In this document: positions 15,968 to 24,845 of the stretch, piece after piece
How the letters are laid out: each line of letters begins with the position of its first letter
How positions within the stretch are numbered: position 1 is the stretch's first letter
Assembly (NCBI GenBank): GCA_024234975.1
Contig: JACKNH010000005.1
Coordinates: forward strand, 1 to 64,000
Length of the DNA: 64,000 nucleotides
Source of the DNA: Gammaproteobacteria bacterium
Lineage (GTDB): Bacteria; Pseudomonadota; Gammaproteobacteria; Ga0077536
Direction: 5' to 3'
Notes under the pieces: generated by a model
What the model saw: the letters and a program-made list of their open reading frames with translations, nothing else
Databases searched by the model: none
What the model was told of the DNA's origin: nothing
Made by a program: the position numbers and the translations under genes

Positions 15968-16939
15968 ATGACCCGATTCCGACCAGGTGCCGTACTTTTG
16001 TTTTGCTTCACTGTGTTCAGCGCCGTGAGCGCTGCCCAGACCGCCCACCTGCCAGCCGGCGACCCCGCGTTTGCGTGTAACCGCGAATGTCTGGAAGGCA
16101 TTCTGCAGCAGTACCTCGACGGTCTTGCCAGCAAGCGCCCCGAACAGGTGCCGTTCGCGCAAGGCATCCGCTATACGGAAAACAATGTAGAGATGCCGAT
16201 CGGTGAAGGCGTCTGGGGGACCATTGCCGGGCTCGGCGATTATCGACTGACTGTGGCCGATATCGAACAAGGCCAGGTGGGGTTCTATGGTTTGCTGCAT
16301 GAACCGAAATCGAGTTCGCCGTTCGCGCTCAGACTGAAGGTCGTCAACAAACGCATCACGGAAGCGGAGATCGTTGTCCTGCGCTACCAGGATGAGCCCA
16401 AGGGCATTGTCTGGCCCGAGCCGACCCTGGAGTACAAACCACTCTTCCACCAGGACCTGCCGCCAGCCGCGCGACGTGAGCGCGCGCGCCTGATCTCCAT
16501 TGCCGATGGCTACTTCGATACGCTGCAGCTGAACGACGGGACGTTGTTCACCCAGTTCCATCCTCAGTGCAACCGGATCGAGAACGGCACGCAGACCACC
16601 AACAACACCAAGGTTGCGATTACTTCAGTCGGCAGCCTGGGCTGCGAGGAACAGTTCAAGCTCGGCAACTACCGCTATGACGACAGATTGCGCGGGCGCC
16701 GGTTTCCGCTGGTGGACGTGGATCGCGGGCTGGTGATGGCGGGCGGTTTCATTGATCACTCCGGCCGCATGGGCCGTTACACGCTGACGGACGGGCGCGA
16801 AGTGGATTCACCGATTCGCTATCCGCATTCCTTCTACCTGCTGGAATTGTTCAAGATCGACGATGGCCGGATACGGCAGATCGAAGCCGTGTTCGTCACG
16901 GTGCCGTACCTGATGCCTTCGCCTTGGGACAAGCACTAG
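15968..16939 (+). CDS. Secreted NTF2-like protein resembling DUF8021, function unknown
   Basis: This 323-aa protein has a signal peptide (about 1-22, cleavage near SAA). Two NTF2-like segments follow. Residues 36-140 (CNRECLEGILQQYLDGL, then YTENNVEMPIGEGVWGT and GQVGFYGLLHE) look like the DUF8021 pattern. Residues 165-310 repeat the same plan (ISIADGYFDTLQLNDG, CNRIENGTQTTNN). A pair of cysteines near the start may form a disulfide. NTF2-like proteins of this kind are common in degradation loci. It converges on the SnoaL-like gene 17007-17636. No ribosome site better than a weak GAG is visible. Confidence 0.8.
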   Translation: MTRFRPGAVLLFCFTVFSAVSAAQTAHLPAGDPAFACNRECLEGILQQYLDGLASKRPEQVPFAQGIRYTENNVEMPIGEGVWGTIAGLGDYRLTVADIEQGQVGFYGLLHEPKSSSPFALRLKVVNKRITEAEIVVLRYQDEPKGIVWPEPTLEYKPLFHQDLPPAARRERARLISIADGYFDTLQLNDGTLFTQFHPQCNRIENGTQTTNNTKVAITSVGSLGCEEQFKLGNYRYDDRLRGRRFPLVDVDRGLVMAGGFIDHSGRMGRYTLTDGREVDSPIRYPHSFYLLELFKIDDGRIRQIEAVFVTVPYLMPSPWDKH

Positions 16940-16954
16940 TCCTCCTTCGGTGAT

Positions 16955-16981
16955 CGCGGCCAAGCACAATGCCTTGCCGCG
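16955..16981. terminator. Hairpin between convergent NTF2-like genes
   Basis: CGCGGCCAAG (16955-16964) pairs with CTTGCCGCG (16973-16981) with a one-base bulge and an 8-base loop. No T-run follows. Confidence 0.4.
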
Positions 16982-17006
16982 ATAACCGCGTTCCGGCCAG
17001 TTGTTA

Positions 17007-17636
17007 TCAGGTCGGAACGTCCAGTCCGGCCCAACCGTAGACTTCCTGCAGTAACGCGTTGGCCAGCTCGGGCCTGTCTTCTCCCGGCAAATCGTTGCTG
17101 GGTGTGAAACCATTCAGCGCCAGGCTGTAGCAAAGGTTGCGGTATGACGCGCGATACGGTTTCAACGCGGCGGGATCGATGTTCGGCGTATTGCCAATCA
17201 CCGCGGGCGTGAATTCATCCCGACGATAAATCGCTTCAAAGCCGAAAATGCGCCAGATGCCATCGCGCTGCTCGGCCCGATAAACCATCAGGCAGTGAGC
17301 GGAAAGGATGACGTCCACACCTTCGAGCGCCATCGGAATATCGATGATGGCGGACAGTGTGGCCACCGCGCGCTTGCCGTTGAGCGTCACCAGCACCGGT
17401 CCCAGGCGATGCTTCGCGCAGGTTCCGCGCTCAAACATGTCACGCGATCCGGCAACGAAATCGTAGCCGTTGCCCTTGAACCAGCTGATGTTGACCACTG
17501 AATCGGGGTGAAAGCAGTCGCGCATGCGGTTCCAGTAACACATGTCGCGACTCTCGCGCTCGCGCAATATGAGCTGACTGACCGCGGTGATATCCGCGGC
17601 CGATTCGGGTGTCACGACTTCAGCGCCATCCGGCAT
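17007..17636 (-). CDS. Nuclear transport factor 2 / SnoaL-like protein
   Basis: This 209-aa cytoplasmic SnoaL-like protein has the cone-shaped alpha+beta fold shared by dehydratases, isomerases and hydrolases acting on steroids and aromatics. Visible features are the N-terminal helix (DITAVSQLILRERESRDMCYWNRMRDCFHPD), then VVNISWFKGNGYDFVAGSRDMF, and the strand WRIFGFEAIYRRDEFTP. H42-type acid/base residues cannot be placed without a structure. I start at the ATG at 17636, preceded by GGAG at 7 bp, rather than the in-frame ATG at 17705. It is the last gene of a minus-strand run with a LigI-like hydrolase. Confidence 0.8.
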   Translation of the reverse strand: MPDGAEVVTPESAADITAVSQLILRERESRDMCYWNRMRDCFHPDSVVNISWFKGNGYDFVAGSRDMFERGTCAKHRLGPVLVTLNGKRAVATLSAIIDIPMALEGVDVILSAHCLMVYRAEQRDGIWRIFGFEAIYRRDEFTPAVIGNTPNIDPAALKPYRASYRNLCYSLALNGFTPSNDLPGEDRPELANALLQEVYGWAGLDVPT

Positions 17637-17726
17637 TGCTTGACTCCGGCCAGTAGAACCATGGGTTGCGTGCATGCGCGACCGCAGCGGACCGGGTACA
17701 CGCATCCCGGTCCGTTGGAACCAACC

Positions 17727-18659
17727 TCAGACTTCTTCCGGCCAGTACAACCGCATCGGGTTGTCGACCAGCATTCTCTGCTGCAACTCGGCGGACACCG
17801 CGATATGCGGAATGAAATCGACCAACAGACCGTCGTCGGGCATATGGTTTTTCAGATTCGGATGCGGCCAGTCAGTACCCCACAGCACGCGATCGGGAAA
17901 CGTTTCAACGATGCGGCGCGCGAACGGCACCACGTCGCGGTAGGCGTTGCGCTCGCCATTCAACGCCGGCGGGCCGGCCACCGTCAACCGTTCCGGACAG
18001 CTGACCTTGCTCCATACGTTGGGATACTCGCGCATGAAACGGACGAACAGTTCGAACTCGGGGCCATCGACCGGCTTGGTGACATCGGGTCGTCCCATGT
18101 GGTCAACCACGATCGTCGTCGGCAGCGCGGTGAAGAAATCCCATAGCTCAGGCAGGTCCACGGCTTCGAAATAGATCACTACGTGCCACCCTAGTGGCGC
18201 AATACGTGAAGCGATTTCCAGCAACTCATCGCGTGGCGTGAAGTCGACCAGCCGTTTGACGAAGTTGAAGCGCACGCCGCGCACGCCGGCCGCATTCAAT
18301 CGCTCCAGTTCGGCATCAGTGACATCGCGTTTTACCGTCGCGATACCGCGTGCAAGGCCGCCGCTGTTGACCACGGCATCGACCATCGCCCGGTTGTCTG
18401 CACCGTGGCAGGTGGCCTGGACGACGACGTTGCGCGAAAAGCCCAGATGGTCGCGCAGCGCGTAAAGCTGGTGCCTGGATGCATCGCACGGCGTGTATTT
18501 GCGCTCGGGAGCGAATGGGAATTCGGCGCCGGGACCGAAGACATGGCAGTGCGCGTCAACCGCGCCCGCGGGGAGTTTGAATTGTGGTTTGGTCGGGCCG
18601 TCGTACCAATCCAGCCAGCCAGGCGTCTTGGTGAAAGTGGAGGTCGTCTCCGAAGCCAT
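17727..18659 (-). CDS. Amidohydrolase family protein, 2-pyrone-4,6-dicarboxylate lactonase (LigI)-like
   Basis: This 310-aa metal-dependent or metal-assisted TIM-barrel hydrolase belongs to the LigI/amidohydrolase-2 group. The HxH motif is H37/H39 (VDAHCHVFGPG). A conserved VVVDHMGRPD supplies another His, and D263 in LWGTDWPHPN is the catalytic Asp. LigI opens the lactone of 2-pyrone-4,6-dicarboxylate in aromatic acid degradation. Paralogues open other lactones, so the substrate is uncertain. AGGA lies 9 bp before the ATG at 18659. It lies between DUF6152 and SnoaL-like genes on the same strand. Confidence 0.88.
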   Translation of the reverse strand: MASETTSTFTKTPGWLDWYDGPTKPQFKLPAGAVDAHCHVFGPGAEFPFAPERKYTPCDASRHQLYALRDHLGFSRNVVVQATCHGADNRAMVDAVVNSGGLARGIATVKRDVTDAELERLNAAGVRGVRFNFVKRLVDFTPRDELLEIASRIAPLGWHVVIYFEAVDLPELWDFFTALPTTIVVDHMGRPDVTKPVDGPEFELFVRFMREYPNVWSKVSCPERLTVAGPPALNGERNAYRDVVPFARRIVETFPDRVLWGTDWPHPNLKNHMPDDGLLVDFIPHIAVSAELQQRMLVDNPMRLYWPEEV

Positions 18660-18797
18660 TCGTGTGGGTCCTTGGAACGTTTTTGCAGGAGCGCTGAAGA
18701 TAAGATTTGCGCTGCAGCGATGCAAGGCGGAGCGGCCCTGAAAATGCGGGCAGCAGGCGGCGACGGGCAGTCGCCCGCCGCCGCCGATACTGCGGAA

Positions 18798-19232
18798 TTA
18801 CTGGCTGGTGCCTTCGCCCAGGCCATCTGTGCGGCCGAGCGTGCTGCCATCGGCGAGTTCGACGCCGACGTAAAGTCCGCCCTGGCTGCCATCCTTCAAC
18901 GTGATGGCGTTGCGCAGCGGGTTGATGTAGACCTTGACGGTATCCCCTACCTGGACCGAATTCCGCTTCCAGCCCTGGTTCATGAGGATATTTGGCGCGG
19001 TCATTTCAACCGTCCACAGTCCTGCCGGCGCGCCGCCACTGGCGGTACCCTCAACCTTGAAAGACGCGTGCGGATTGATCCAGCGTACCTGGGTGACCTT
19101 GCCTGTGACTTCGACGACTTGTTCATTATCGAAAGCAGCCGTGGAATGATGGGCCTGGGCCGGCATCATCGTCGCGACGAGGAGCCCGCAGCTGATGCCG
19201 ATGGCGACGGTCAGGGATTTGAATGCGATCAT
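18798..19232 (-). CDS. DUF6152 family secreted protein
   Basis: This protein of 144 aa has a signal peptide (1-27, ending MPAQA). The mature protein begins HHSTAAFD, the hallmark of DUF6152. The rest is predicted OB-like beta structure (VVEVTGKVTQVRWINPHASFKVE, then WTVEMTAPNIL). These periplasmic proteins of unknown function are frequent in steroid- and terpenoid-degrading Gammaproteobacteria and usually sit near a partner like the 274-aa gene upstream here. AAGGA lies 8 bp before the ATG at 19232. Confidence 0.85.
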   Translation of the reverse strand: MIAFKSLTVAIGISCGLLVATMMPAQAHHSTAAFDNEQVVEVTGKVTQVRWINPHASFKVEGTASGGAPAGLWTVEMTAPNILMNQGWKRNSVQVGDTVKVYINPLRNAITLKDGSQGGLYVGVELADGSTLGRTDGLGEGTSQ

Positions 19233-19282
19233 GGTGTAGGTCCTTGCTGTTGTTGCCTGGTACATGAGGCCGACGCGCTGTA

Positions 19283-20107
19283 TCAGCGCTCCAGACCGAC
19301 CTGTCCGGCCTGGGTGCTCGGCAGGTTGTCGTTGAGATCGGGCAGACATTCCACCTCCCCGATATCGGTGTAATCCGTGCGCAACCACTGCTTGGTGCTG
19401 CGCCATTCGCCGACCCAGTTATTGGGGTCGGTCATGATGTATTCGAATTCGAGGATCTCGCCGTCTTCGAGCAGACGGATGCGTTCCTGCACACGGAAAT
19501 CCTCGGAAATCGGTACGCCGGTATCGATGTAGTGGTTGTAGGTTTCGATATACCGCGTATCCACCACCAGCGTATCGCCCTCGAAGTGGCCGATGGACTC
19601 GCCGTTATAGGTGAACAACACGTAATCCGGATCGGAAAAATCCCTGCCGTCGATGAATATCTGGCGGAAACTGTTGTTGAAGTTCGACACCATGTAGATG
19701 ACGGTTGGCATCTGCACCATGGCGATCGGCCACACCCGCGTCATGATCATCGGAATGCCGGCCGGGAAACACTGGCCGATGGCATCGCGATAAGGCTTGC
19801 CGGCAGCGCGCATGCGCTGGCCTTCCTCGAAATCCTCCTTGGCCTGACCGATGAACTCCGGGTAGGGCGGGCCGAACATGAAATCGGCGAAGGCGCGGCT
19901 CAAATCGACGAACCAGGTACCGGTCAGGTTGAACGGCGGCGCCGGTCGGGGTTTGTTCAGATTTTCCGGCGCCAGTGCACCGAGTTGTCCTTCGTGCTTT
20001 GGAATCATCCGCGCCAGTTTCTCGCGTTTTTCGTCGGCGGTCTGAGCCAGCGTCAACGTCGGCAGCGCGGCCACGGCGACCAGCAGTATCGAATTGAGTT
20101 TGTTCAT
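19283..20107 (-). CDS. Secreted protein of unknown function, partner of DUF6152
   Basis: This protein of 274 aa has a signal peptide (1-20, ending LTLAQ). The mature part contains FNLTGTWFVDLS near residue 60. A central MTRVWPIAMVQMPTVIYMV segment is followed by FRQIFIDGRD and a repeated antiparallel strand pattern (HFEGDTLVVDTRYI, RVQERIRLLEDG). This is the plan of the large unnamed family found next to DUF6152 genes. Function is unknown. Two tandem ATG codons exist at 20110 and 20107; the AGGGGAG site is better spaced for the second. It heads a four-gene minus-strand run, 50 bp from DUF6152. Confidence 0.8.
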   Translation of the reverse strand: MNKLNSILLVAVAALPTLTLAQTADEKREKLARMIPKHEGQLGALAPENLNKPRPAPPFNLTGTWFVDLSRAFADFMFGPPYPEFIGQAKEDFEEGQRMRAAGKPYRDAIGQCFPAGIPMIMTRVWPIAMVQMPTVIYMVSNFNNSFRQIFIDGRDFSDPDYVLFTYNGESIGHFEGDTLVVDTRYIETYNHYIDTGVPISEDFRVQERIRLLEDGEILEFEYIMTDPNNWVGEWRSTKQWLRTDYTDIGEVECLPDLNDNLPSTQAGQVGLER

Positions 20108-20611
20108 CATCTCCCCTGTTCACGGCGTGTACTTGATCGCGGCGTCAGGCAATGGAAGCCGCCCTGAGTCACGCTTCGACCATGTGCTGCCCGAAACATT
20201 GCATTGGCAACAAATCCGGCGGGCCCAACGGTACGTTCAGGTACCCGGATATTATTGGCGCCGCCGATTCAACGACGTTGTCGACAGTCAGTTATCAACG
20301 TCGGCCGTCGATAGTGGCGGAACTGCCGGCAATGCGTCAACTGTCGCCACGGCGCACGGGTACGGTGAAGATACTCGGCAGTAAATCAACAAGTTGTCAA
20401 ATCAAGCAGGTGTCGCTGGCCGGACCAGGCGCTCGCGCCAGGTTGCTGCATAGCGGAATACCGGGCAGCCGCGCCCATTGCGCTGCCTGTCGCCGATCAA
20501 TCTCCCGGCTGACAAGGCCGCTGCGGGCTGCGTTGCGCAGTTCAGATGTGGCGTCGACGTGCCGCTGATATGTGCCGATCGCTGGCCGAAGTATTCAATG
20601 GAGGTGGCCTG
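20108..20611. other. 504-bp divergent intergenic region, no gene seen
   Basis: This region lies between the secreted-protein run (minus) and the PAS/chemoreceptor pair (plus). Short open frames exist but have no ribosome site or family resemblance. It must contain both promoters. A GCCGATCA at about 20491, reminiscent of a flagellar sigma -10 box, lacks a matching -35. Confidence 0.5.
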
Positions 20612-21136
20612 GTGAAGCGAATGGAAATCGTACCGAGCGGGCGCGAGCGTTCGTTCTCGCAAGACGAACTGATCGTCAGCAAGACCGATCCGCAAGGCAA
20701 AATCACTTACGCCAACCGCGTGTTCCTGCGTGTCGCCGGCTACGACGAACGCGAACTGCTGGGTGTTCAACACAACATCATCCGGCACCCCGAAATGCCG
20801 CGCTGCGTGTTCAGGTTTCTGTGGGACACCATTGGCGCCAAGCGTGAAATCTTCGCCTACGTTCTGAATCTGTGTAAGAACGGTGATCACTACTGGGTCT
20901 TCGCCCATGTCACGCCGAGCTTGAACGACGCGGGCGAAATCATTGGTTACCACTCCAGCCGGCGCGTACCGGAACGCCGCGCCATTGACGCCATCGCCCC
21001 GGTGTACAAGTCGCTGCATGCCGAAGAGCGCAAGCACAGCAGTCCGCGCCAGGGGCTGGAAGCTTCCACCGGAATGTTGCTCGACTATCTCGGCCAGCGC
21101 GGCGGTGACTACGAACAGTTCGTGTTTTCGTTGTAG
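20612..21136 (+). CDS. PAS domain protein, aerotaxis (Aer)-type sensor
   Basis: This protein of 174 aa is essentially one PAS domain (residues 15-130). It opens with ERSFSQDELIVSKTDPQGKI, then TYANRVFLRVAGYDERELLG and HNIIRHPEMPR. The last is the Aer-type motif N-(I/L)-(I/V)-R-H-P-D-M-P that frames the FAD site. GDHYWVFAHVTPS is the late beta hairpin. There is no HAMP, membrane helix or signalling domain. Start at the GTG with GGAGG 7 bp upstream; an ATG at 20621 is too far. The soluble chemoreceptor follows after 12 bp, so the two likely form a split redox or oxygen sensor. Confidence 0.88.
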   Translation: MKRMEIVPSGRERSFSQDELIVSKTDPQGKITYANRVFLRVAGYDERELLGVQHNIIRHPEMPRCVFRFLWDTIGAKREIFAYVLNLCKNGDHYWVFAHVTPSLNDAGEIIGYHSSRRVPERRAIDAIAPVYKSLHAEERKHSSPRQGLEASTGMLLDYLGQRGGDYEQFVFSL

Positions 21137-21148
21137 AGGTATCCCCCG

Positions 21149-22420
21149 ATGACGACTGCGGTACGTAAATCAAACACCACTGCGTCCTCGTCGGCAGCGC
21201 CGGTCGTTGCTGACGGTGCACCCGCCAGGGAAGACCGTGTTGAGGCGTTGGAGCACGAACTGGAACTGTATCGGCGTTGGACAGCCGAGTTCATCCGGGT
21301 CTGCAAGCGCGGGCGCGCTGGGGATTTCGAGGCGCGTGTCCTGTTGTGCGATGAACGGCCCGAATTGCGCGAACTGGCAGACTCAATCAACGATTTGCTG
21401 GATGTTACCGATGCCTTTGTCCGCGAAGCGGGCGCCGCCCTGATCAGTGCGGCACACGGGCGATTCTCGCGGCGGGTCGTGTTGCGGGGGATGAACGGCG
21501 CATTTCGCAGCGCATCGACGCTGATCAACCAGGCCAGCACACAGATGGCAGCGCAGGACAGCGCGATCAAAGGTGCCAGGCAGGAGCGGGTCGGCCTCGC
21601 CAACGAGTTTGAAAACGAAGTGATGGGCATGGTCAACACCGTGGCATCGGCGGCGACCGAAATGCGCGCGACAGCGGAAACGTTGGCTTCGGCGGCGCGC
21701 ATGACTTCCGACCAGGCGGCGGTGGTGGCGGATGTGTCGGATCGAACGCGCGGTAACGTGCACTCCGCGACCGAAGCCACTGACAACCTTGTGCGCGCCG
21801 TGGGCGACGTGGAAACCGAAGTCGGGACATCGGCGCGTGCGGCCGAACGGGCTGTTGACGAAGCCGGCGAGACCAATGCGATCATCGCCGGCCTGGTGCA
21901 GGATTCCGAACGCATCGGCGGCGTGGTCAAACTGATTTCGCAGGTCGCCGAGCAGACCAACCTGCTGGCATTGAATGCCGCCATCGAGGCGGCCCGGGCC
22001 GGTGAGGCGGGCAAGGGATTCGCCGTGGTTGCGTCCGAGGTGAAGAGCCTGGCGCAACAGACCGCGACGGCGACCGAAGACATCACCGCACGTATTGAAG
22101 CCATCCAGGACACGACGCACAAAGCCGTTGCCGCCATTACCCGCATTGGCGGCAGTATCGAAAATATGCGCGACCGTGCACACGGTATCGCCGAGACGGT
22201 GTCGCAGCAGAAGCAGGCCGCGAACCAGATCCGCAACGAGATGGACGCGGTGGAGCGTGCGGCGGAAGAGGTCGGCAAGAGTATTGCTGGCGTTACTGAA
22301 ACCGCCCAGGAGACCAATGATTCCGCCGGCCAGGTGCTGGTGGCGGCAGACGAGTTGTCACGCCTGGCGGAATCCCTGCGCGGGGAAGTCGACAAGTTCG
22401 TTGGCCACGTGCGCGGGTAG
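21149..22420 (+). CDS. Soluble methyl-accepting chemotaxis protein
   Basis: This 423-aa chemoreceptor has no transmembrane segment. Residues 25-170 are an N-terminal helical region with a HAMP-like part (RKRGRAGDFEARVL..., then AAHGRFSRRVVLRGMNGAFRSASTLIN). Residues 170-423 form the long antiparallel coiled coil whose tip carries the universal VAEQTNLLALNAAIEAARAG followed by GFAVVASEVKSLA, about residues 265-305. It should bind CheA and CheW in a cytoplasmic array. Sensing is presumably supplied by the PAS protein 12 bp upstream, as Aer does in one chain. No che genes are in the window. Confidence 0.92.
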   Translation: MTTAVRKSNTTASSSAAPVVADGAPAREDRVEALEHELELYRRWTAEFIRVCKRGRAGDFEARVLLCDERPELRELADSINDLLDVTDAFVREAGAALISAAHGRFSRRVVLRGMNGAFRSASTLINQASTQMAAQDSAIKGARQERVGLANEFENEVMGMVNTVASAATEMRATAETLASAARMTSDQAAVVADVSDRTRGNVHSATEATDNLVRAVGDVETEVGTSARAAERAVDEAGETNAIIAGLVQDSERIGGVVKLISQVAEQTNLLALNAAIEAARAGEAGKGFAVVASEVKSLAQQTATATEDITARIEAIQDTTHKAVAAITRIGGSIENMRDRAHGIAETVSQQKQAANQIRNEMDAVERAAEEVGKSIAGVTETAQETNDSAGQVLVAADELSRLAESLRGEVDKFVGHVRG

Positions 22421-22453
22421 GTCGCACGAATCCTCCATTCGAACGCACGAAAA

Positions 22454-22479
22454 AAAAGCGCGCCCGAGGGCGCGCTTTT
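22454..22479. terminator. Bidirectional intrinsic terminator
   Basis: AAAAGCGCGCC and GGCGCGCTTTT form a 7-bp GC stem extended by A/T tracts, with loop CGAG at 22465-22468. It suits both the chemoreceptor gene (plus) and the TonB receptor gene (minus), which converge here. Confidence 0.85.
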
Positions 22480-22505
22480 CGTTTGTACCGCAGTGCTTGC
22501 GGCTA

Positions 22506-24845
22506 TCAGAAGTTGCGACGTACCGTGAACGCCCACTCCTGCGGACGGCCAGGCTGCGCGCTGACAAAGCCCGAGCGGCCAGAGGCGTCGAACTTGGTCA
22601 GGTAGTAGTACTTGTCGAACACGTTGGTCAGCTCGAACGAAGCCACCCAGTCCTCGTCAACACTACGCCAGGTCAACCGCAGGTTGGCCAGGGTGTAGGA
22701 ATCGATCGCACCCAGCGCGCTGTTGGAGGAGTTGGTGAATACGTCGTCCTGGTAGCTGGCGTCGAAACGCGGCGTCAGCGAGCCCAGATCACCCATATCG
22801 ATTTCGTACTGGATACCGATGCTCCACTTCCATTCCGGTGTGAACGGCGTGGTGTTGTCCAGCGTGATACCGCCGGCGACCGGGTTGACGTAGGTGTACT
22901 CGAAATCCAGGTAGCTGATGGAGGCATCGATCAGCAGTGCTTCGGTGGCATAGACCACGGCTTCGGATTCGAAGCCCCAGACATCGGCGTTACCAGCGTT
23001 GACCGGCAACGCGCATGGGAACGTCGCTGAGTTACCCGGGCTGAACTGCGGGCAGGAGTTCGCGGTCAGCTGGATGTCCTTGTAACGGCTGTAGAACACC
23101 GCGCTGTTCAGGCGCAGCATGCTGTCGAAGAACTGGCCTTTCATACCGAACTCATACGACGTCAGCTGTTCCTGACCGAAGCCCTGGGCCTGGCTGGCCA
23201 CGAACGGGCGCGGGTTGACACCGCCGCCCTTGAAGCCGGTGGCGACCTGCAGGTAGGTCATGATGTCGTCATTCCACTGGTACTGACCGGAAACACGCCA
23301 GTCAATCTTGTCGCCGGAATAATCACCGACGGCGCCGTCCAGGCCGCCCAGCACAGGATGCGCGCTGCCATCGCGGTTCTTGCGGAGGAACGTGTATTTC
23401 TTCGACTCGTCGGTGTAACGCACACCGGCCACCAGGGTCGCGCGATCGGTCACTGCCCAGTTCGCATGGGCGAAGAATGCCAGGCTGTCGGCCGCAACCG
23501 GGTCGTTACCCTGGAACTGCGGCAAGGTGCTGTAACGCAGATCCTGGAAGGTTGCATAGGTCGATTCCTGGTCCATGTAGAAACCGCCCAGGGTCCACTC
23601 GACCTGGTCGTTGGCGCCAAACGCACCGTTCAAACGCAGTTCCTGGCTGAATGACCAGAAGTCCAGGGTGCCGAAGCCCAACGAGTTGGTCAGCGGCGAA
23701 GCGTCGTTGTCGTTGGAGAAGCCGGAATCGTATTCGCGGTAGGCCGTGATCGACTTCAGCGCCAGGCCATCATTGATTTCCCAATCGACGGTCGAGGACA
23801 GGCCCCAGCCACGGAAGAACAGGCGGCCATCGGCCTGGACAGCTTCACGGTTGCCATCGGCCGGGTTGGTGAAATTGCCGTAATTCCAGTACTCACCTTC
23901 AGGGGTGATGAAACGGCTGTCCAGCGCAAGCGGCACGGAGAACGGATTGGTGTCGATCGAGCCGGTGTCGGTGAAGTTCGCATAAGTCAGCACGTTAGGC
24001 GCCGTGGTGCGGTCTTCGTGGGTGTAGTCGGCGATCAGGTTGACGGTCAGTGAACCGCCGTTATCCCAGTTCAGCATCGCGCGGACGGCGTCGGTATCAA
24101 CTTCACCTTCTTTGGCGAGGATACAGTTCGATTGCGACGGCAACATGGCCGGAATGCCGCTGGTCGGGTTGGCGCAGCCGTAGTCCAGACGCTTCACATA
24201 GCCTTCCTGCTTCTTGGAAACACCGGCCAGACGCATGGCCAGTGAATCGGACAGCGCGAAGTCGGCGCTGCCGCGGAAGTCGAGGCGGTTACGAATACCG
24301 TAGGTCGCGGCCAGGTAGCCGGTGTTGTCGCCGGTCGGGGTCTTGGAATACAGCTTGACCGAACCACCGATGGAGTTACGGCCGGCCAGCGTACCCTGCG
24401 GGCCACGCAGGATTTCAACGCGGTCCAGGTCGAGCAGGTCGAAAATTGAACCGGTCAGCGTGGCGTAGTAGACGTCATCGACGTAAAGGCCGACGCCGGG
24501 CTCATAGGCCGGGTTGAAGTCGTACTGGCCAACGCCGCGGATCGAGGCGGCCAGTGACGGACCGAAGGCCGCGCCCTGCGGCTTCAAGGTTACGTTCGGG
24601 GCCTGGGCCGAGACTTCGTAGATGCTGGTCTGGCTGCGGGCTTCCATCGTGTCGGCGGTAACGGCCGTGATGGCAATCGGGGTTTCCTGCAGGTTCTGGC
24701 TGCGGAACTGGGCGGTCACCACGATTTCTTCGGGTGTGCCTTGGGCGCCAGCGTTGGTCGCGGCAGCAATGGCAACGGCCAGCGCCGACAGGCGCGCGGC
24801 GGCCGGCGTGCGGCGTGAGAATCTGGTAAGAGTTGTCTGGGACAC
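22506..24845 (-). CDS. TonB-dependent receptor
   Basis: This outer-membrane ligand-gated importer is 779 aa. A signal peptide (to about residue 35, TNAGAQ) is followed by a TonB-box-like EEIVVTAQ. The plug (residues about 45-160) has LQETPIAITAV, IRGVGQYDFNP, VGLYVDDVYYA and VEILRGPQGTLAGRNSIGG. The barrel ends in a terminal Phe (VRRNF). The first ATG in frame is at 24881. I choose the GTG at 24845 because AAGGAG lies 6 bp before it. The cargo is unknown. PQQ dehydrogenase and cytochrome c genes follow upstream on the same strand, so it may import their substrate or a metal cofactor. Confidence 0.93.
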   Translation of the reverse strand: MSQTTLTRFSRRTPAAARLSALAVAIAAATNAGAQGTPEEIVVTAQFRSQNLQETPIAITAVTADTMEARSQTSIYEVSAQAPNVTLKPQGAAFGPSLAASIRGVGQYDFNPAYEPGVGLYVDDVYYATLTGSIFDLLDLDRVEILRGPQGTLAGRNSIGGSVKLYSKTPTGDNTGYLAATYGIRNRLDFRGSADFALSDSLAMRLAGVSKKQEGYVKRLDYGCANPTSGIPAMLPSQSNCILAKEGEVDTDAVRAMLNWDNGGSLTVNLIADYTHEDRTTAPNVLTYANFTDTGSIDTNPFSVPLALDSRFITPEGEYWNYGNFTNPADGNREAVQADGRLFFRGWGLSSTVDWEINDGLALKSITAYREYDSGFSNDNDASPLTNSLGFGTLDFWSFSQELRLNGAFGANDQVEWTLGGFYMDQESTYATFQDLRYSTLPQFQGNDPVAADSLAFFAHANWAVTDRATLVAGVRYTDESKKYTFLRKNRDGSAHPVLGGLDGAVGDYSGDKIDWRVSGQYQWNDDIMTYLQVATGFKGGGVNPRPFVASQAQGFGQEQLTSYEFGMKGQFFDSMLRLNSAVFYSRYKDIQLTANSCPQFSPGNSATFPCALPVNAGNADVWGFESEAVVYATEALLIDASISYLDFEYTYVNPVAGGITLDNTTPFTPEWKWSIGIQYEIDMGDLGSLTPRFDASYQDDVFTNSSNSALGAIDSYTLANLRLTWRSVDEDWVASFELTNVFDKYYYLTKFDASGRSGFVSAQPGRPQEWAFTVRRNF

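Noticed and set aside
20152..20568. Possible small gene in the 20108-20611 gap
   Set aside because: Composition is Arg/Ser/Pro-rich, there is no ribosome site and the start is arbitrary; it looks like non-coding GC-rich sequence.
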